This document shows positions 1 through 8,757 of a DNA stretch of 64,000 nt, in pieces. The position numbers and the translations under genes are program-made. The notes below the pieces were generated by a model. The model saw only the letters and a list, made by a program, of their open reading frames with translations. It was not told where the DNA came from and searched no databases. The stretch is from contig NZ_JAAAMV010000025.1 in assembly GCF_009909185.1 (NCBI RefSeq), positions 157,155 to 221,154 of the forward strand, read 5' to 3'. The DNA comes from Paenibacillus glycinis (lineage in GTDB: Bacteria; Bacillota; Bacilli; Paenibacillales; Paenibacillaceae). Position 1 is the stretch's first letter. Each line of letters opens with the position of its first letter.

Positions 1-307
1 CCTGCAGCTCCCGCTCGATCTGCGCCACCTGCTCGAAGCACAGCTCCAGCTCCTGCTGGACGGACAAACTCCCGTGCAGCTCCGAGAATTGCGAGAAATA
101 CCCGATCTTGACCTCGGGATCGACCTCCACTTTCCCGGACGTCGGCTCTTCTTGACCCAGGATCAGCTTGAACGCCGTCGACTTGCCGGCGCCGTTCCGT
201 CCGATCAGGGCGATGCGCTCCCCCTGGCTCAAGCGAAAATAAATATCGCGGAAAATCAGCGAATCTTCGTATTTCTTCGTGACGTTCTCCAACCGAATTA
301 CGCTCAT
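1..307 (-). CDS. ABC-F family ATPase, N-terminal part (cut by window edge)
   Basis: The first 102 codons of a soluble ABC-F (two-ATPase, no membrane domain) protein. The start is an ATG at 307 preceded by AAGGAG. The Walker A motif GRNGAGKST lies at about residues 36-44, in the usual place for the first nucleotide-binding domain, and the segment that follows has the expected form (GQEEPTSGKVEVDPEVKIGYFSQ). ABC-F proteins act on the ribosome in translation or antibiotic resistance. The fragment is too short to say which subfamily this is. A second, complete ABC-F gene lies at 19596-21161. Confidence 0.9.
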   Translation of the reverse strand, partial: MSVIRLENVTKKYEDSLIFRDIYFRLSQGERIALIGRNGAGKSTAFKLILGQEEPTSGKVEVDPEVKIGYFSQFSELHGSLSVQQELELCFEQVAQIERELQ

Positions 308-390
308 GGTTCTCTCCTTCTCGCTTATGCGGCACTCGCAGTCTGGCTCGATTATACCACTACGGGAGGACGCGCCGTACGCCGCCCGAC

Positions 391-431
391 AATAAAAACG
401 GGACAACGGCCCGATATTCGCCATTGTCCCG
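391..431 (-). terminator. Rho-independent terminator
   Basis: Stem CGGGACAA / TTGTCCCG (399-406 with 424-431), followed on the minus strand by TTTTTATT. It lies directly downstream of the stalk-domain gene at 449-1600. Confidence 0.85.
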
Positions 432-448
432 TATGCCCATCCGCTCTC

Positions 449-1600
449 CTACTTCTCGATCTTGCCCGTATCCACGACTTCGAAATCGCTGCCCTTGACC
501 TTCCCGAGCGCATGCAGATCGTCGTCGTCCCAGCGCGGGTCCGGCGCGCCGCTGAGGTAGAGGTTGCTGCCGTTGTCGGCGACGATCATGCCGTATTGCT
601 TGAGCGCGCGCAGGATCGCTTGATTCGTCTTGGAATAGCCGGCGATGTCGAAATCCTGCCGCAGCCGCAGCCGCAGTCCCATCGGCGGCAGGTTAGGATC
701 CGTGCTGCCAGATGCATAATGGCTCGCAGGCGCGATGAAGCCCTTCTGCGTCTTGCTCACGGTGAACCGCAGGGCGTGGTCGATCTCGCCCGCGGCCGCT
801 TCGTCGTAGCGGACGAGCCCGGGGAAGATCGGCAGGCCCGCGGCATCCGCCGAGGTCCAGCCCTTCGGCCGCTGCGCGTTGGACTTCAGGTCCCACTTGG
901 CGCCGCCGGACGCCGTCCAGCCTGAACCCGACGGGCGCGCGTTGAAGAGCTCGTAAAGCATCAGGTTGTCCTTGTCGACCACGATGACATGCCGGTCGCC
1001 GTCGCCGTTCGGCCCGCCCTCGATCGGCGCGTTCGGGGGAATCGGATACGGACCCGGGTCGCTCTCGTCGCCGTAGTCCGTGAACGTTACGTTCACTTTC
1101 GCCTGGTCGCCGCCGACGACCGTATACGGAATGCCGATCGGCGCGCCGTCCCATACCGTGCCGAAGTCGGCGTGCATGCCGACGCCGGCGCCGATGGAGG
1201 CGATATATTGCTTGGCATTCGCGTTCACCGGATATTTGGAGATGTCCGTATTCCACGCGTTGTCCTTCGGAAACGCTTGCAATCCCGCCGGATTCGCCGG
1301 CTGGTTGGCCGGGGGCTTCGCCGGTTTGGTGCCGATATAGACGGAATTCGTCGCGTTCTCCCACGCGACCGGCTTGCCGAGCGACTCCCCGATGAAGCGG
1401 AGCGGCACGTAAGTCGTGTTTTTATAGACGAAACCTTGCGCATCCTTCGGCGGCTGTTTGTTCACCCCGTCGAAATAATAGTGAATGCTACGAAAATCGA
1501 CGTTGATCGAGCCGGTCGCCGCATAGCTGAGCCCGGAGAAGAACACCGCGCCGCATGCGAAACCGATCGTTGCCGCTTGCCAGCTTTTCCGCTTTCCCAT
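449..1600 (-). CDS. Secreted protein with copper-amine-oxidase N-terminal (stalk) domain
   Basis: About 383 residues. A signal peptide (KRKSWQAATIGFACGAVFF...SYAA) is followed by one copper-amine-oxidase-N type stalk repeat (TTYVPLRFIGESLGKPVAW) and a P/A/N-rich linker near residues 95-105. The rest is a C-terminal domain of about 275 residues with motifs such as DNAWNTDISKYPV and GDRHVIVVDKDNLMLYELF, which I recall as a widespread family of unknown function in soil bacteria. The start is taken at ATG 1600 because AGGAG sits 8 nt upstream; a GTG at 1609 overlaps that ribosome site. It is probably exported and cell-wall associated. No enzymatic activity can be assigned. Confidence 0.85.
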   Translation of the reverse strand: MGKRKSWQAATIGFACGAVFFSGLSYAATGSINVDFRSIHYYFDGVNKQPPKDAQGFVYKNTTYVPLRFIGESLGKPVAWENATNSVYIGTKPAKPPANQPANPAGLQAFPKDNAWNTDISKYPVNANAKQYIASIGAGVGMHADFGTVWDGAPIGIPYTVVGGDQAKVNVTFTDYGDESDPGPYPIPPNAPIEGGPNGDGDRHVIVVDKDNLMLYELFNARPSGSGWTASGGAKWDLKSNAQRPKGWTSADAAGLPIFPGLVRYDEAAAGEIDHALRFTVSKTQKGFIAPASHYASGSTDPNLPPMGLRLRLRQDFDIAGYSKTNQAILRALKQYGMIVADNGSNLYLSGAPDPRWDDDDLHALGKVKGSDFEVVDTGKIEK

Positions 1601-1891
1601 CCTGTTCACTCCTCTTGCAGGTTATGGACCTCATTGTAGCGGCGCGGGAGCCGGTCAGCCATAGGGCGGGGAGCCCTTTTTGGATGAGAATTTTCTTATT
1701 CGGGTCGATGCGTCGCAGTTAAGCGGAGCGACGAGCGTTTTCGGATGCGTCGCGGCGATCGGCGCGAGAGCGATTCGGGACAGCTTCTCTTTCGACTGCG
1801 TTCCCGGGGGCCGTACCGTTTTCCGTCGGCCGATTATTCACTCGCATCGCCGCATAATCTTAGGTAGGACTCTTTCCCAGGGGGCGATCAG

Positions 1892-3559
1892 GTGAACCGT
1901 GCCAAACCGAACTTCCTCGTGCTTCTCGTCGACGAGGAGCGTTATCCGCCCGTTTACGAAACGCCCGCGATCAAGCGGTGGCGCCTGGACCATCTGGTCG
2001 GGCAGCGCTTGCTGCGGGAACACGCGCTGGAATTCCACCGGCATTATATCGGGAGCGCCGCCTGCTGCCCGAGCCGCGCCACCATGTTCACGGGCCATTA
2101 TCCGTCGCTGCACGGCGTCACGCAGACGACGGGCCTGGCCAAGGAAGCGTTCGATTCCGATATGTTCTGGCTGGACGCGAATACGGTTCCGACGATGGGC
2201 GATTATTTTCGCGCGGCCGGCTACCGGACGTACTACAAAGGAAAATGGCATATCTCGGACGAGGACGTCATCATCCCCGGCACCCATGACAGCCTTGCCA
2301 GCTACGACCCCGTCACCGGCGTGCCCGATCGGGAAAAGGTGCGGCTCTACGCGCGCGCGGGACGGCTCGAGCGCTTCGGCTTCTCCGACTGGATCGGTCC
2401 CGAGCCGCACGGGCGCAATCCCCGGAATTCCGGCTCCTCCGCGGCAATCGGCCTCAGCGGACGGGACGAGGTCTACAGCGCCGAGGCCGCGCAATTAATC
2501 GAAGCGCTGGACGGCGAACGCAAGGCCGGCCGCCATGCCGAGCCCTGGCTCGTCGTCGCTTCCTTCGTCAATCCGCACGATATCGTGCTGTACGGCGACC
2601 AGACCGCGCGGCTGAAGCATGCGTTCCGCTTCGAGGCGGAGCCCGCGATCCCCGATATCCCCCCGCCGCCGACGATCGGCGAGTCCCTCCTGACGAAGCC
2701 GCGCTGCCAAGCGAGCTACCGGGATATCTATCCGCTGGCGCTCCAGCCGATCAACGACGGCGGGTTCTACCGCAGGCTCTACTATCAGCTCCAGCAAAAT
2801 GCCGACCGTCAGCTAACGGCCGTATTCGAAGCGCTGACTCGCTCGTCCATGTACGAGAATACGATCGTGATCTTCACGTCCGATCACGGAGACCTGCTCG
2901 GCTCGCACGGGAATCTGCATCAGAAGTGGCACTGCGCCTACGAGGAGGCGCTCCATGTGCCGTTCCTGATTCATAATCCGCGCATGTTCCCGCAGCACCG
3001 GGACGTCCATGCGCCCACCAGCCATCTCGACCTGCTGCCGACGATGCTCGGGCTGGCAGGCGTGGACATCGAAGCCGCGCGGCATCGGCTGCAGCCCCGC
3101 TTCAGCGATGCCAGGCCGCTCGTCGGGCGCAACCTGGCGCCGTCCATCGGAGGCGCGCAACCGTCCTCGCTTCCGGACGTACCGGTTTATTTCATGACCG
3201 AGGACAATCCGACGCAGGGCCAGCATCAGGTGAATCCGTTCGGCCGTCCTTATCCGTCCGTCGTCCAGCCGAACGGCCTCGAGACCGTAATCGCGCCGAT
3301 CGTCCTGCAAGGACGGAAGCAGCTCTGGAAGTTCTCGCGCTACTATGACAGTACACCGCATGCCGCCTCGGGCGGAACGGCCCCGGTCCAAGACGAGTTC
3401 GAGCTGTACAACATGACCGAGGACCCGCTGGAGACGCGGAACCTCGCGCATGCCGGCCTCGCGACTCCGCATAGCCGCAGCGTCCAGACGCGGATGATGC
3501 AGCTGCTGGCGGAGGAGCGGAAGCGGAAACGGCTGACGCCCGCGAGGCGCGTAACTTGA
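1892..3559 (+). CDS. Sulfatase family hydrolase
   Basis: A 555-residue sulfatase of the alkaline-phosphatase superfamily. The signature C-C-P-S-R-A-T-M-F-T-G (about residues 58-68) carries the cysteine normally converted to formylglycine. Further family motifs are KGKWHI, FTSDHGDLLGSHG and QKWHCAYEEALHVPFLIHNP. There is no signal peptide, so a cytoplasmic enzyme is likely, perhaps releasing sulfate from a sulfated sugar. The start is GTG 1892 with AGGGGG 7 nt before it. No formylglycine-generating enzyme or sulfate transporter is visible nearby, and the gene stands alone between oppositely oriented or unrelated genes. The natural substrate is unknown. Confidence 0.9.
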   Translation: MNRAKPNFLVLLVDEERYPPVYETPAIKRWRLDHLVGQRLLREHALEFHRHYIGSAACCPSRATMFTGHYPSLHGVTQTTGLAKEAFDSDMFWLDANTVPTMGDYFRAAGYRTYYKGKWHISDEDVIIPGTHDSLASYDPVTGVPDREKVRLYARAGRLERFGFSDWIGPEPHGRNPRNSGSSAAIGLSGRDEVYSAEAAQLIEALDGERKAGRHAEPWLVVASFVNPHDIVLYGDQTARLKHAFRFEAEPAIPDIPPPPTIGESLLTKPRCQASYRDIYPLALQPINDGGFYRRLYYQLQQNADRQLTAVFEALTRSSMYENTIVIFTSDHGDLLGSHGNLHQKWHCAYEEALHVPFLIHNPRMFPQHRDVHAPTSHLDLLPTMLGLAGVDIEAARHRLQPRFSDARPLVGRNLAPSIGGAQPSSLPDVPVYFMTEDNPTQGQHQVNPFGRPYPSVVQPNGLETVIAPIVLQGRKQLWKFSRYYDSTPHAASGGTAPVQDEFELYNMTEDPLETRNLAHAGLATPHSRSVQTRMMQLLAEERKRKRLTPARRVT

Positions 3560-3756
3560 TTCAAAAGTATTGCTGTCATAGCGCAGCTCGCGGATTCGAC
3601 AGCTCGGCTTCCATAGTGCTACTCGCGAAGCATTTCTGCTTGCTGCTATTTCCACTTTCGGCCACTACTGCTTTTGCTTACTGCTGCTTATGCTTCCTGC
3701 GCTTCGTTGATCCATGCCCCCGATATTCGCATTATTAATTTATCGCAAATCTATCA

Positions 3757-3786
3757 TTGACACCGAATGCCCAATGATAGTATATT
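3757..3786 (+). promoter_or_regulatory. Sigma-A-type promoter
   Basis: A perfect -35 TTGACA (3757-3762), 18-nt spacer and -10 TATATT (3781-3786), 55 bp before the start of the secreted SLH-like gene at 3842. The 280-bp gap before it (3560-3756) is AT-rich and has no recognisable gene. Confidence 0.6.
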
Positions 3787-3841
3787 CCTACTAATTCACT
3801 ATGTTTTATACACATTAACTGTTATAGGGGGCTTATCATTG

Positions 3842-5218
3842 ATGACCGTTTTATCTGCCAAACGCAACACGTTTCTCCTGACTGCCGCGCTGTCCGCGGC
3901 TTTGCTCGTCGCCGGCCAATCCGCGGCGTACGCTTCCCCGGCCTCTCCCGCCGCCGCGCCGACCGCCGACAAGGAGATCAGCTCCGCGGAATACGCGGCT
4001 TTCTTGAAGGACAAATTCGGCGTGACGCTCCCCGCCAACGTGACCCGTGGCGAGTTCTTCGCCGATCTGGTCCGCTCGACGTCGCTCGCGCCGACCGACG
4101 AAGCGGTCTCTTTCAAGGATTTGAGCGCGACGAGCCCTTACTACGACGCCGCCAAAGCGCTCTACCAAAACGGCGTGCTCGCCTCGGATACCGTGAACGC
4201 CGCGAAACCGCTCGGCGCCGCGAACGCCGTGCAGACCGCCGTCCGCGCTGCCGGACTCAAGGAATTGGCCTATTCGTATCCGCGGGCCAAAGCGGAAAAA
4301 GCCGTCGCCAAGCTGCCGGTCAAAGCATCCGCGCTCGACCTGAAGACCGTTCAGGAGCTTGCCGTCGCCGTCGACACCGGATTGCTGCCTGCCGATTATT
4401 ACAACCAGCTGCAGCCGAACGCCGCCGTTACCGCGGACCTCGCGAACCTGCTGATCGGCAAGACGCTCGTCTTCAAAGGCCAGTTCAAGCATTATATCGG
4501 CTATGTCGGCGACGCCGACATTTATACGAAGCTGACGGACGCGTACAACGAATCCGCCATCATCAAGTCCGACGAGCTTCAGAAGATCGTCGACACCGCC
4601 CTCGAGAAAGGGCTGGTCACGGGCTATAACCTGAAGGACAGCCATTTCGAGCCGAATTTCGTCGAATCCCTGTCGCTCGTCTACGGACACTCCGACCTCC
4701 ATCACGCCCTTCAGCTGATCGGCCTGCTGCGAAGCGAGGGCCTCGACGCCAAAGTGCAGTTCGAGCCGAAAACTTCCGCCTTCGTCTACCTGAAGGAATG
4801 GGGCGAGCCGGGCGTATCGGAGCAATACGAGGTGAAGCAGATCGCCAACGGCAACTACATCGAATACGCGAAGGAATTCGACATCGCCTTCGAATTCGCG
4901 ACAGCCGCCGACAAAGCGCGCTTCAACGCCGTCGTGAACGCCTACGCCAAGAAGAATGAAGAGAACCAGCAGGGCCTGATTGCCGGCTCGTGGTGGCAGC
5001 CGCTCTACTACTCGCTGACGCCGCTTCCGGAATACAAGGAAATCACGAACAACAAGATCGCGATCGGCCGCTATTACGCGCAGTCCTTCTCCCTGAAGGA
5101 ACAGTCCCAGGCGGTCATCGACGGGTTCAAGCAAGTGGATCCTTCGGTCAAGGTCGAGAGCTACGATTTCTGGACGGATGTTCCGTTCTTCAATTATCTG
5201 AACGGCGAACCGCTGTAA
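3842..5218 (+). CDS. Secreted protein with S-layer-homology-like N-terminal region
   Basis: 458 residues from ATG 3842 (AGGGGG 10 nt upstream). An in-frame ATG at 3767 lies within the promoter region and is unlikely. The signal peptide reads AKRNTFLLTAALSAALLVAGQSAAYA. Residues 40-150 resemble SLH units (TRGEFFADLVRSTSLAP, VSFKDLSATSPYYDAAKALYQNGVL), suggesting cell-wall anchoring. The remaining 300 residues (KTLVFKGQFKHYIGYVGDAD and onward) are a domain I do not recognise. It has its own promoter (3757-3786) and terminator (5257-5291), so it is monocistronic. The role is unknown. Confidence 0.85.
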   Translation: MTVLSAKRNTFLLTAALSAALLVAGQSAAYASPASPAAAPTADKEISSAEYAAFLKDKFGVTLPANVTRGEFFADLVRSTSLAPTDEAVSFKDLSATSPYYDAAKALYQNGVLASDTVNAAKPLGAANAVQTAVRAAGLKELAYSYPRAKAEKAVAKLPVKASALDLKTVQELAVAVDTGLLPADYYNQLQPNAAVTADLANLLIGKTLVFKGQFKHYIGYVGDADIYTKLTDAYNESAIIKSDELQKIVDTALEKGLVTGYNLKDSHFEPNFVESLSLVYGHSDLHHALQLIGLLRSEGLDAKVQFEPKTSAFVYLKEWGEPGVSEQYEVKQIANGNYIEYAKEFDIAFEFATAADKARFNAVVNAYAKKNEENQQGLIAGSWWQPLYYSLTPLPEYKEITNNKIAIGRYYAQSFSLKEQSQAVIDGFKQVDPSVKVESYDFWTDVPFFNYLNGEPL

Positions 5219-5256
5219 AGTTCTACGCATCGCGCAGGTCTATATCAATGCATCGA

Positions 5257-5291
5257 CAAGGGGTTGTCCGTTAAGGGCAGCCTCTTGTTGT
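5257..5291 (+). terminator. Rho-independent terminator
   Basis: Arms CAAGGGGTTGTCC and GGGCAGCCTCTTG pair with G-U wobbles around a GTTAA loop. This lies just after the stop of the secreted SLH-like gene; the T-tract is weak. Confidence 0.5.
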
Positions 5292-5377
5292 CGTTCGCGG
5301 CCGCCCGCGCCGTCCAGTCACGCCCAACTGGGCTGGTGCATAGGATACTCCATGTTCAATATGGAGGTCATTCAACC

Positions 5378-5698
5378 ATGAGCTCGAAAACCAATGTACA
5401 ACATGAAACGACGCCGATCTATACGTGCGATTCCAAGGTGCATCATACGTTAAAGACCGTCCACGACCACCTGCATCAATTATGCTGCGGGCATACCCAC
5501 CGGCTGGTCAAGGTGGAGACCATGGACGGCGACGTATTCGAAGGGCATATCGTCCACTGCGACAAGAGCATCCTCTACATCCGGTTGTCGAACGAAGGCT
5601 GCAACCGCGCGTTTTTTCCCGGCCCCGTGAGCCCGTATTACAATAACTTCGTGCTTCCGCTCGTCCTGTTTAATCTGCTTGCCATCTCGCTGCTCTAA
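5378..5698 (+). CDS. Small Cys/His-rich protein with Sm-like segment
   Basis: 106 residues from ATG 5378, with GGAGG 10 nt upstream. The first half is histidine-rich with a CCGHTH motif. The middle (KVETMDGDVFEGHIVHCDKS) resembles a small beta-barrel (Sm-like) strand pattern found in short Bacillales proteins. The end is hydrophobic (YYNNFVLPLVLFNLLAISLL). It is followed after 38 bp by another small gene on the same strand. I cannot assign a function; the neighbouring gene suggests a spore or envelope role. Confidence 0.7.
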   Translation: MSSKTNVQHETTPIYTCDSKVHHTLKTVHDHLHQLCCGHTHRLVKVETMDGDVFEGHIVHCDKSILYIRLSNEGCNRAFFPGPVSPYYNNFVLPLVLFNLLAISLL

Positions 5699-5736
5699 AG
5701 CGAGCACGGCAGCCAATTCATGAAGGAGTGATCAGC

Positions 5737-6030
5737 ATGGCTTTTATGCCTCCCGTCGGACCGCAAGGCACGCAGCCGCCTCCGTCTTCGCCTCCGCCGC
5801 AATCGGTTCCGCCAAAACCTTTATCCGCGTCGACGCTTGCCATCGATCCGGGAGCCATCTCCCGCTGCTTGTTTCGCAATACGTACATTTGGCCGCGCAG
5901 CGGTCAGGGCTTCTGGTTTTATCCGATCTTCGTCGGCCGCACGTCCATCTCGGGCTTCCGCTGGAACGGTTTCTTCTGGATGTTCTCCGGCTTCGATCTG
6001 CAGCGGATCGATGCCTTTACGTGCGTATAA
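5737..6030 (+). CDS. Small aromatic-rich protein, possibly spore-associated
   Basis: 97 residues from ATG 5737 (AAGGAG 8 nt upstream; the in-frame GTG 5728 overlaps that site). A proline-rich N-terminus (PQGTQPPPSSPPPQ) precedes a compact aromatic segment (RNTYIWPRSGQGFWFYPIFV ... SGFRWNGFFWMFSGFDL). I recall this pattern from short Bacillus proteins usually named only as hypothetical or transporter. It probably shares a transcript with the gene at 5378 and is closed by the terminator at 6057-6092. The function is not known. Confidence 0.75.
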   Translation: MAFMPPVGPQGTQPPPSSPPPQSVPPKPLSASTLAIDPGAISRCLFRNTYIWPRSGQGFWFYPIFVGRTSISGFRWNGFFWMFSGFDLQRIDAFTCV

Positions 6031-6056
6031 CGCGCTGATTGTTCGCTAGACCGCAG

Positions 6057-6092
6057 CCGGAGCGCCCTCATCCAGGGGGACTCCGGTTTTTG
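6057..6092 (+). terminator. Rho-independent terminator
   Basis: CCGGAG...CTCCGG stem (6057-6062 with 6081-6086, inner CCCT/AGGG pairing) followed by TTTTTG. It ends the 5378-6030 pair. Confidence 0.8.
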
Positions 6093-6171
6093 CCGTGCAT
6101 TGACATTGGACAAGGAGGAGGAAAATAAACTCTTCAAGTAGGGTTCGCGACAAAGGCGGGGGGCTAAAGGT

Positions 6172-6375
6172 ATGGGGAGCAAGCAGGAATTCGTGGTCGT
6201 GGTCGTGGTCGTACCGTTTTCGGAAATCAAGAAATTCGTCGTGATCGATATCGTCGGCGGGACGGTGCTGTACTATATGCTCTTGCTCCCGCTTCACTCG
6301 GTACTCGCCGCCATGACCGGCAGCATGGTCGGTCCCCTGCTCATCCGCCGGACGTTGAAGAAACGGCCCCGTTGA
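6172..6375 (+). CDS. Possible small membrane protein
   Basis: A 67-codon reading frame from ATG 6172, with a G-rich stretch (AAGGCGGGGGG) about 10 nt upstream as a possible ribosome site. It encodes a run of seven valines (from GTGGTC repeats), a hydrophobic segment (GGTVLYYMLLLPLHSVLAAM) and a basic tail. It overlaps the 3' end of the convergent gene at 6341 by 35 bp. I cannot exclude a chance open frame. Confidence 0.35.
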   Translation: MGSKQEFVVVVVVVPFSEIKKFVVIDIVGGTVLYYMLLLPLHSVLAAMTGSMVGPLLIRRTLKKRPR

Positions 6376-8296
6376 TCTCGCTTCGCATGAGATACGGATA
6401 GAGCAGCGCAAGCCCTGCTATATATAGCGCAAACACGAAATAAGCAGGCAGCAGATGAACGAAATCGGTATAGCCGATCATGAAATGCACGCTTAATCCG
6501 GCGACGAACCCGGGCGCGCCGCCCCAGAGGAGCGTCCACCACATCCATTTGGCGCCCTGCCGCAGCCCCCATAACGCGAAAATCAGAATCATGACGGCGT
6601 CCGAGAACAGCGCGCCGCCGAATCCGGCACGGTCATGGGCGATCAGCGGAATGAGCCGCGGGTTCGCGAGATCCAGGCTTTCCCGTGCCATGCCCAGGTA
6701 GCGGATATCCTCGGGCACGAAGACGTTCGTGACGCCGACGGAAGCGATCACGATGCCGCCCACGCACAGCGCGGCGCCGACAACGACGAAGCACAACTGG
6801 CCCCAAAGCGCCCGTCGCCAGGCCAAGCTGTTGCGCAGGTTGACCGGGTCCCGGTTGAGACGGTCGGGATTGCGCCGCATGGCCAGCAGAAACATCGGAA
6901 AAAGCACGATGGCCGCCGCGGCATGCACGGGATCGAAGAAGCCGTAGCCGAGGTAGAGGAAAAAGCTCGGAAACCCGGCCGCGCCCGAAGCCAGCAGGGC
7001 GACCCGCGCCCAGTGCACGCCGTATCGAAGGCCATGCTTCGCCAATTGGCAGTACAGAATGCCGATCGACAGCATCGTGCCGGCCAGCGTGATCCGGTCA
7101 TGCGACATGAAATGCAGCAGATGCGGGTCGATCGCGTTTACTTCATCCCATGTCATGCGGAGAAAGGCTTCGTCGTAGGGAAGGAGCACCGAGGTCGACG
7201 CGATGAACCATGCGATGATGCCCCCGATGATCATGCCGATCCCGAGCAGGCACATCCAGCCCCAATTTCGCCAAAATGACTGGCCGGCCGGTAGCTCCGC
7301 CTGCGCCAGCTTGCGGTGAATGATGGCTTCGTTGACCCGCTTCGGCAGTCCCGGACCGGAGTAGACGAACCCGCTGTGCAGCAGTACATAGTCGGCGCCG
7401 GCTTCGATCAGATCCAGCGCATCCGCAGGCTCGTGGACGCCCGCGGAAGCGAATAGGAGGGGTGTTCCTGCGGCTTGCGCTCGGATAGCGCTTAGCTTCG
7501 CGACGGAGGCTGCCTTCCCGGTACGGCCTACTGTCGCGCCTGCCGGACCGTTGGTATAATCGCCTATGAAGAAGCCGCTCCACGTCTCCGGATCGGCTGC
7601 GCCGACCAGCGCGGCTAACTGCGTCTCCGGGAGCTCCAGGGGGATGTACAGCAGTATCGCCGTCTCGCTCGCAGGCTGTTCCCGGATACAGGAGGCGATC
7701 TGGCGGAGGATGCGTTCGTTCTCATCCCGGCTTCTTCCTTGCGCTGCCGCCTCTATGATAAGGGCCGACACCCGGCTCTCGTTCATGAATCGGTCCACGA
7801 GCGAGCGCAGCTCGTCGATTGCCTGCTCCGGGTTCGTTTCCGGCATCGGGGCAATGCGCGCGAGCTGCGGCAGCCGGTGACCGGGGTTGCGTATGCGGCG
7901 CAGGGCCGCTTCCGCGCCGACGTTCTCGTAGGCGCTGGGGTAGACGATCGTCTCCTCGCGCCGATCCATCCGAATCGGCGACGCGTCCGTGATCGGGTCC
8001 GGCGTAATCGGACCCACTTCCACGAAGCCGAAGCCGAGCTGGGCGATCGCGCGCGCGGCGATGCCTTCGGGATCCACCGCGCCCGACAGGCCGACCGGCG
8101 TCGGCAGCGTCGTTCCGGACAAGCGGCTCGCGAGGATAGGAGCCGGATCCATATGACCCAGCGTCTTGATTAACAAGGTGCCGCCGGGAAGCAGGCTGAC
8201 GTTCCGCATTGCGCGAAGCGTCAATCCCCGGGCCCGTCTGGCAGGCAAACGGAACAAGCCCGGGCGGAAAATCGTTTGATAAGACCAGTCGGGCAT
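6341..8296 (-). CDS. Dihydroorotate-dehydrogenase-like domain fused to a polytopic membrane domain
   Basis: 651 residues from ATG 8296, chosen because GGAG lies 6 nt upstream and the N-terminus then aligns with class 2 PyrD (FRPGLFRLPARRARGLTLRAM). Residues 1-330 look like a class 2 dihydroorotate dehydrogenase: LPTPVGLSGAVDPEG in place of NPVGLAAGFDKNG, LGFGFVEVGPITPDP, and a C-terminal flavin-phosphate segment (AGVHEPADALDLIEAGADYV, SGPGLPKRVNEAI). The central lysine and the catalytic Ser/Asn motif region (normally FNxSSPNTPGLR) are not present. Residues 350-640 hold about eight hydrophobic segments. It is probably a membrane protein with a degenerate flavin-binding TIM barrel, not a working pyrimidine enzyme. 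Confidence 0.8.
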   Translation of the reverse strand: MPDWSYQTIFRPGLFRLPARRARGLTLRAMRNVSLLPGGTLLIKTLGHMDPAPILASRLSGTTLPTPVGLSGAVDPEGIAARAIAQLGFGFVEVGPITPDPITDASPIRMDRREETIVYPSAYENVGAEAALRRIRNPGHRLPQLARIAPMPETNPEQAIDELRSLVDRFMNESRVSALIIEAAAQGRSRDENERILRQIASCIREQPASETAILLYIPLELPETQLAALVGAADPETWSGFFIGDYTNGPAGATVGRTGKAASVAKLSAIRAQAAGTPLLFASAGVHEPADALDLIEAGADYVLLHSGFVYSGPGLPKRVNEAIIHRKLAQAELPAGQSFWRNWGWMCLLGIGMIIGGIIAWFIASTSVLLPYDEAFLRMTWDEVNAIDPHLLHFMSHDRITLAGTMLSIGILYCQLAKHGLRYGVHWARVALLASGAAGFPSFFLYLGYGFFDPVHAAAAIVLFPMFLLAMRRNPDRLNRDPVNLRNSLAWRRALWGQLCFVVVGAALCVGGIVIASVGVTNVFVPEDIRYLGMARESLDLANPRLIPLIAHDRAGFGGALFSDAVMILIFALWGLRQGAKWMWWTLLWGGAPGFVAGLSVHFMIGYTDFVHLLPAYFVFALYIAGLALLYPYLMRSEINGAVSSTSGG

Positions 8297-8424
8297 GCCG
8301 GACTCCACCGCCTTCGCATCTGCATTACCCAAATAATACCAGCTACGCATGCGCCTCGTCGACAAGTTTTAAGGGGAACGGGGTCTATTCCTGCAAGGCT
8401 ACCTAATGGAAAGAACCCCCAAAC

Positions 8425-8465
8425 GCCGAATCAGAACCGGGCGGCATGCCCGGTTCTGATTCGGC
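8425..8465 (-). terminator. Strong hairpin, probable terminator
   Basis: An 18-bp near-perfect inverted repeat (GCCGAATCAGAACCGGGC with its complement, 5-nt loop) just after the minus-strand gene at 8479. The following T content is low, so it may also act as an mRNA 3' stabiliser. Confidence 0.6.
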
Positions 8466-8478
8466 TTGCATCTTGCAT

Positions 8479-8757
8479 TTACAGATAGCGGATCGCCGTG
8501 CCGTACACGTTCACGGCCCCGGCCGCGAAACCGGGCGTGATCATCATGCCGATGACCGCGTCGCACTCCGGAACCGCCCCGCCCGCGCGGCCGAGCTGCT
8601 GCAGCACGTTAAGCGGCGAATTATTGCTTACTTTGCCTGCATAGACCACGCACAGCGCTTCGTAGGCCCGAGGCAGCGAGTGCACGGTAAATACCGGGAC
8701 AACCCGTTCCGACGCGGCCGCCGGCTCTTTCGACGGCGCATTTTTGTTGCCGAACAT
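8479..8757 (-). CDS. YbjQ-like small protein
   Basis: 92 residues; the ATG is preceded by GGGGGG 8 nt upstream. The second half (PECDAVIGMMITPGFAAGAVNVYGTAIRYL) resembles the YbjQ/UPF0145 fold, whose signature is an ADAVIG...-type strand followed by a YGTAV-type C-terminus. The N-terminal 25 residues are a charged, probably flexible lead. YbjQ-like proteins are small oligomers of uncertain function, sometimes called heavy-metal binding without proof. The gene is monocistronic and followed by the hairpin at 8425-8465. Confidence 0.6.
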   Translation of the reverse strand: MFGNKNAPSKEPAAASERVVPVFTVHSLPRAYEALCVVYAGKVSNNSPLNVLQQLGRAGGAVPECDAVIGMMITPGFAAGAVNVYGTAIRYL

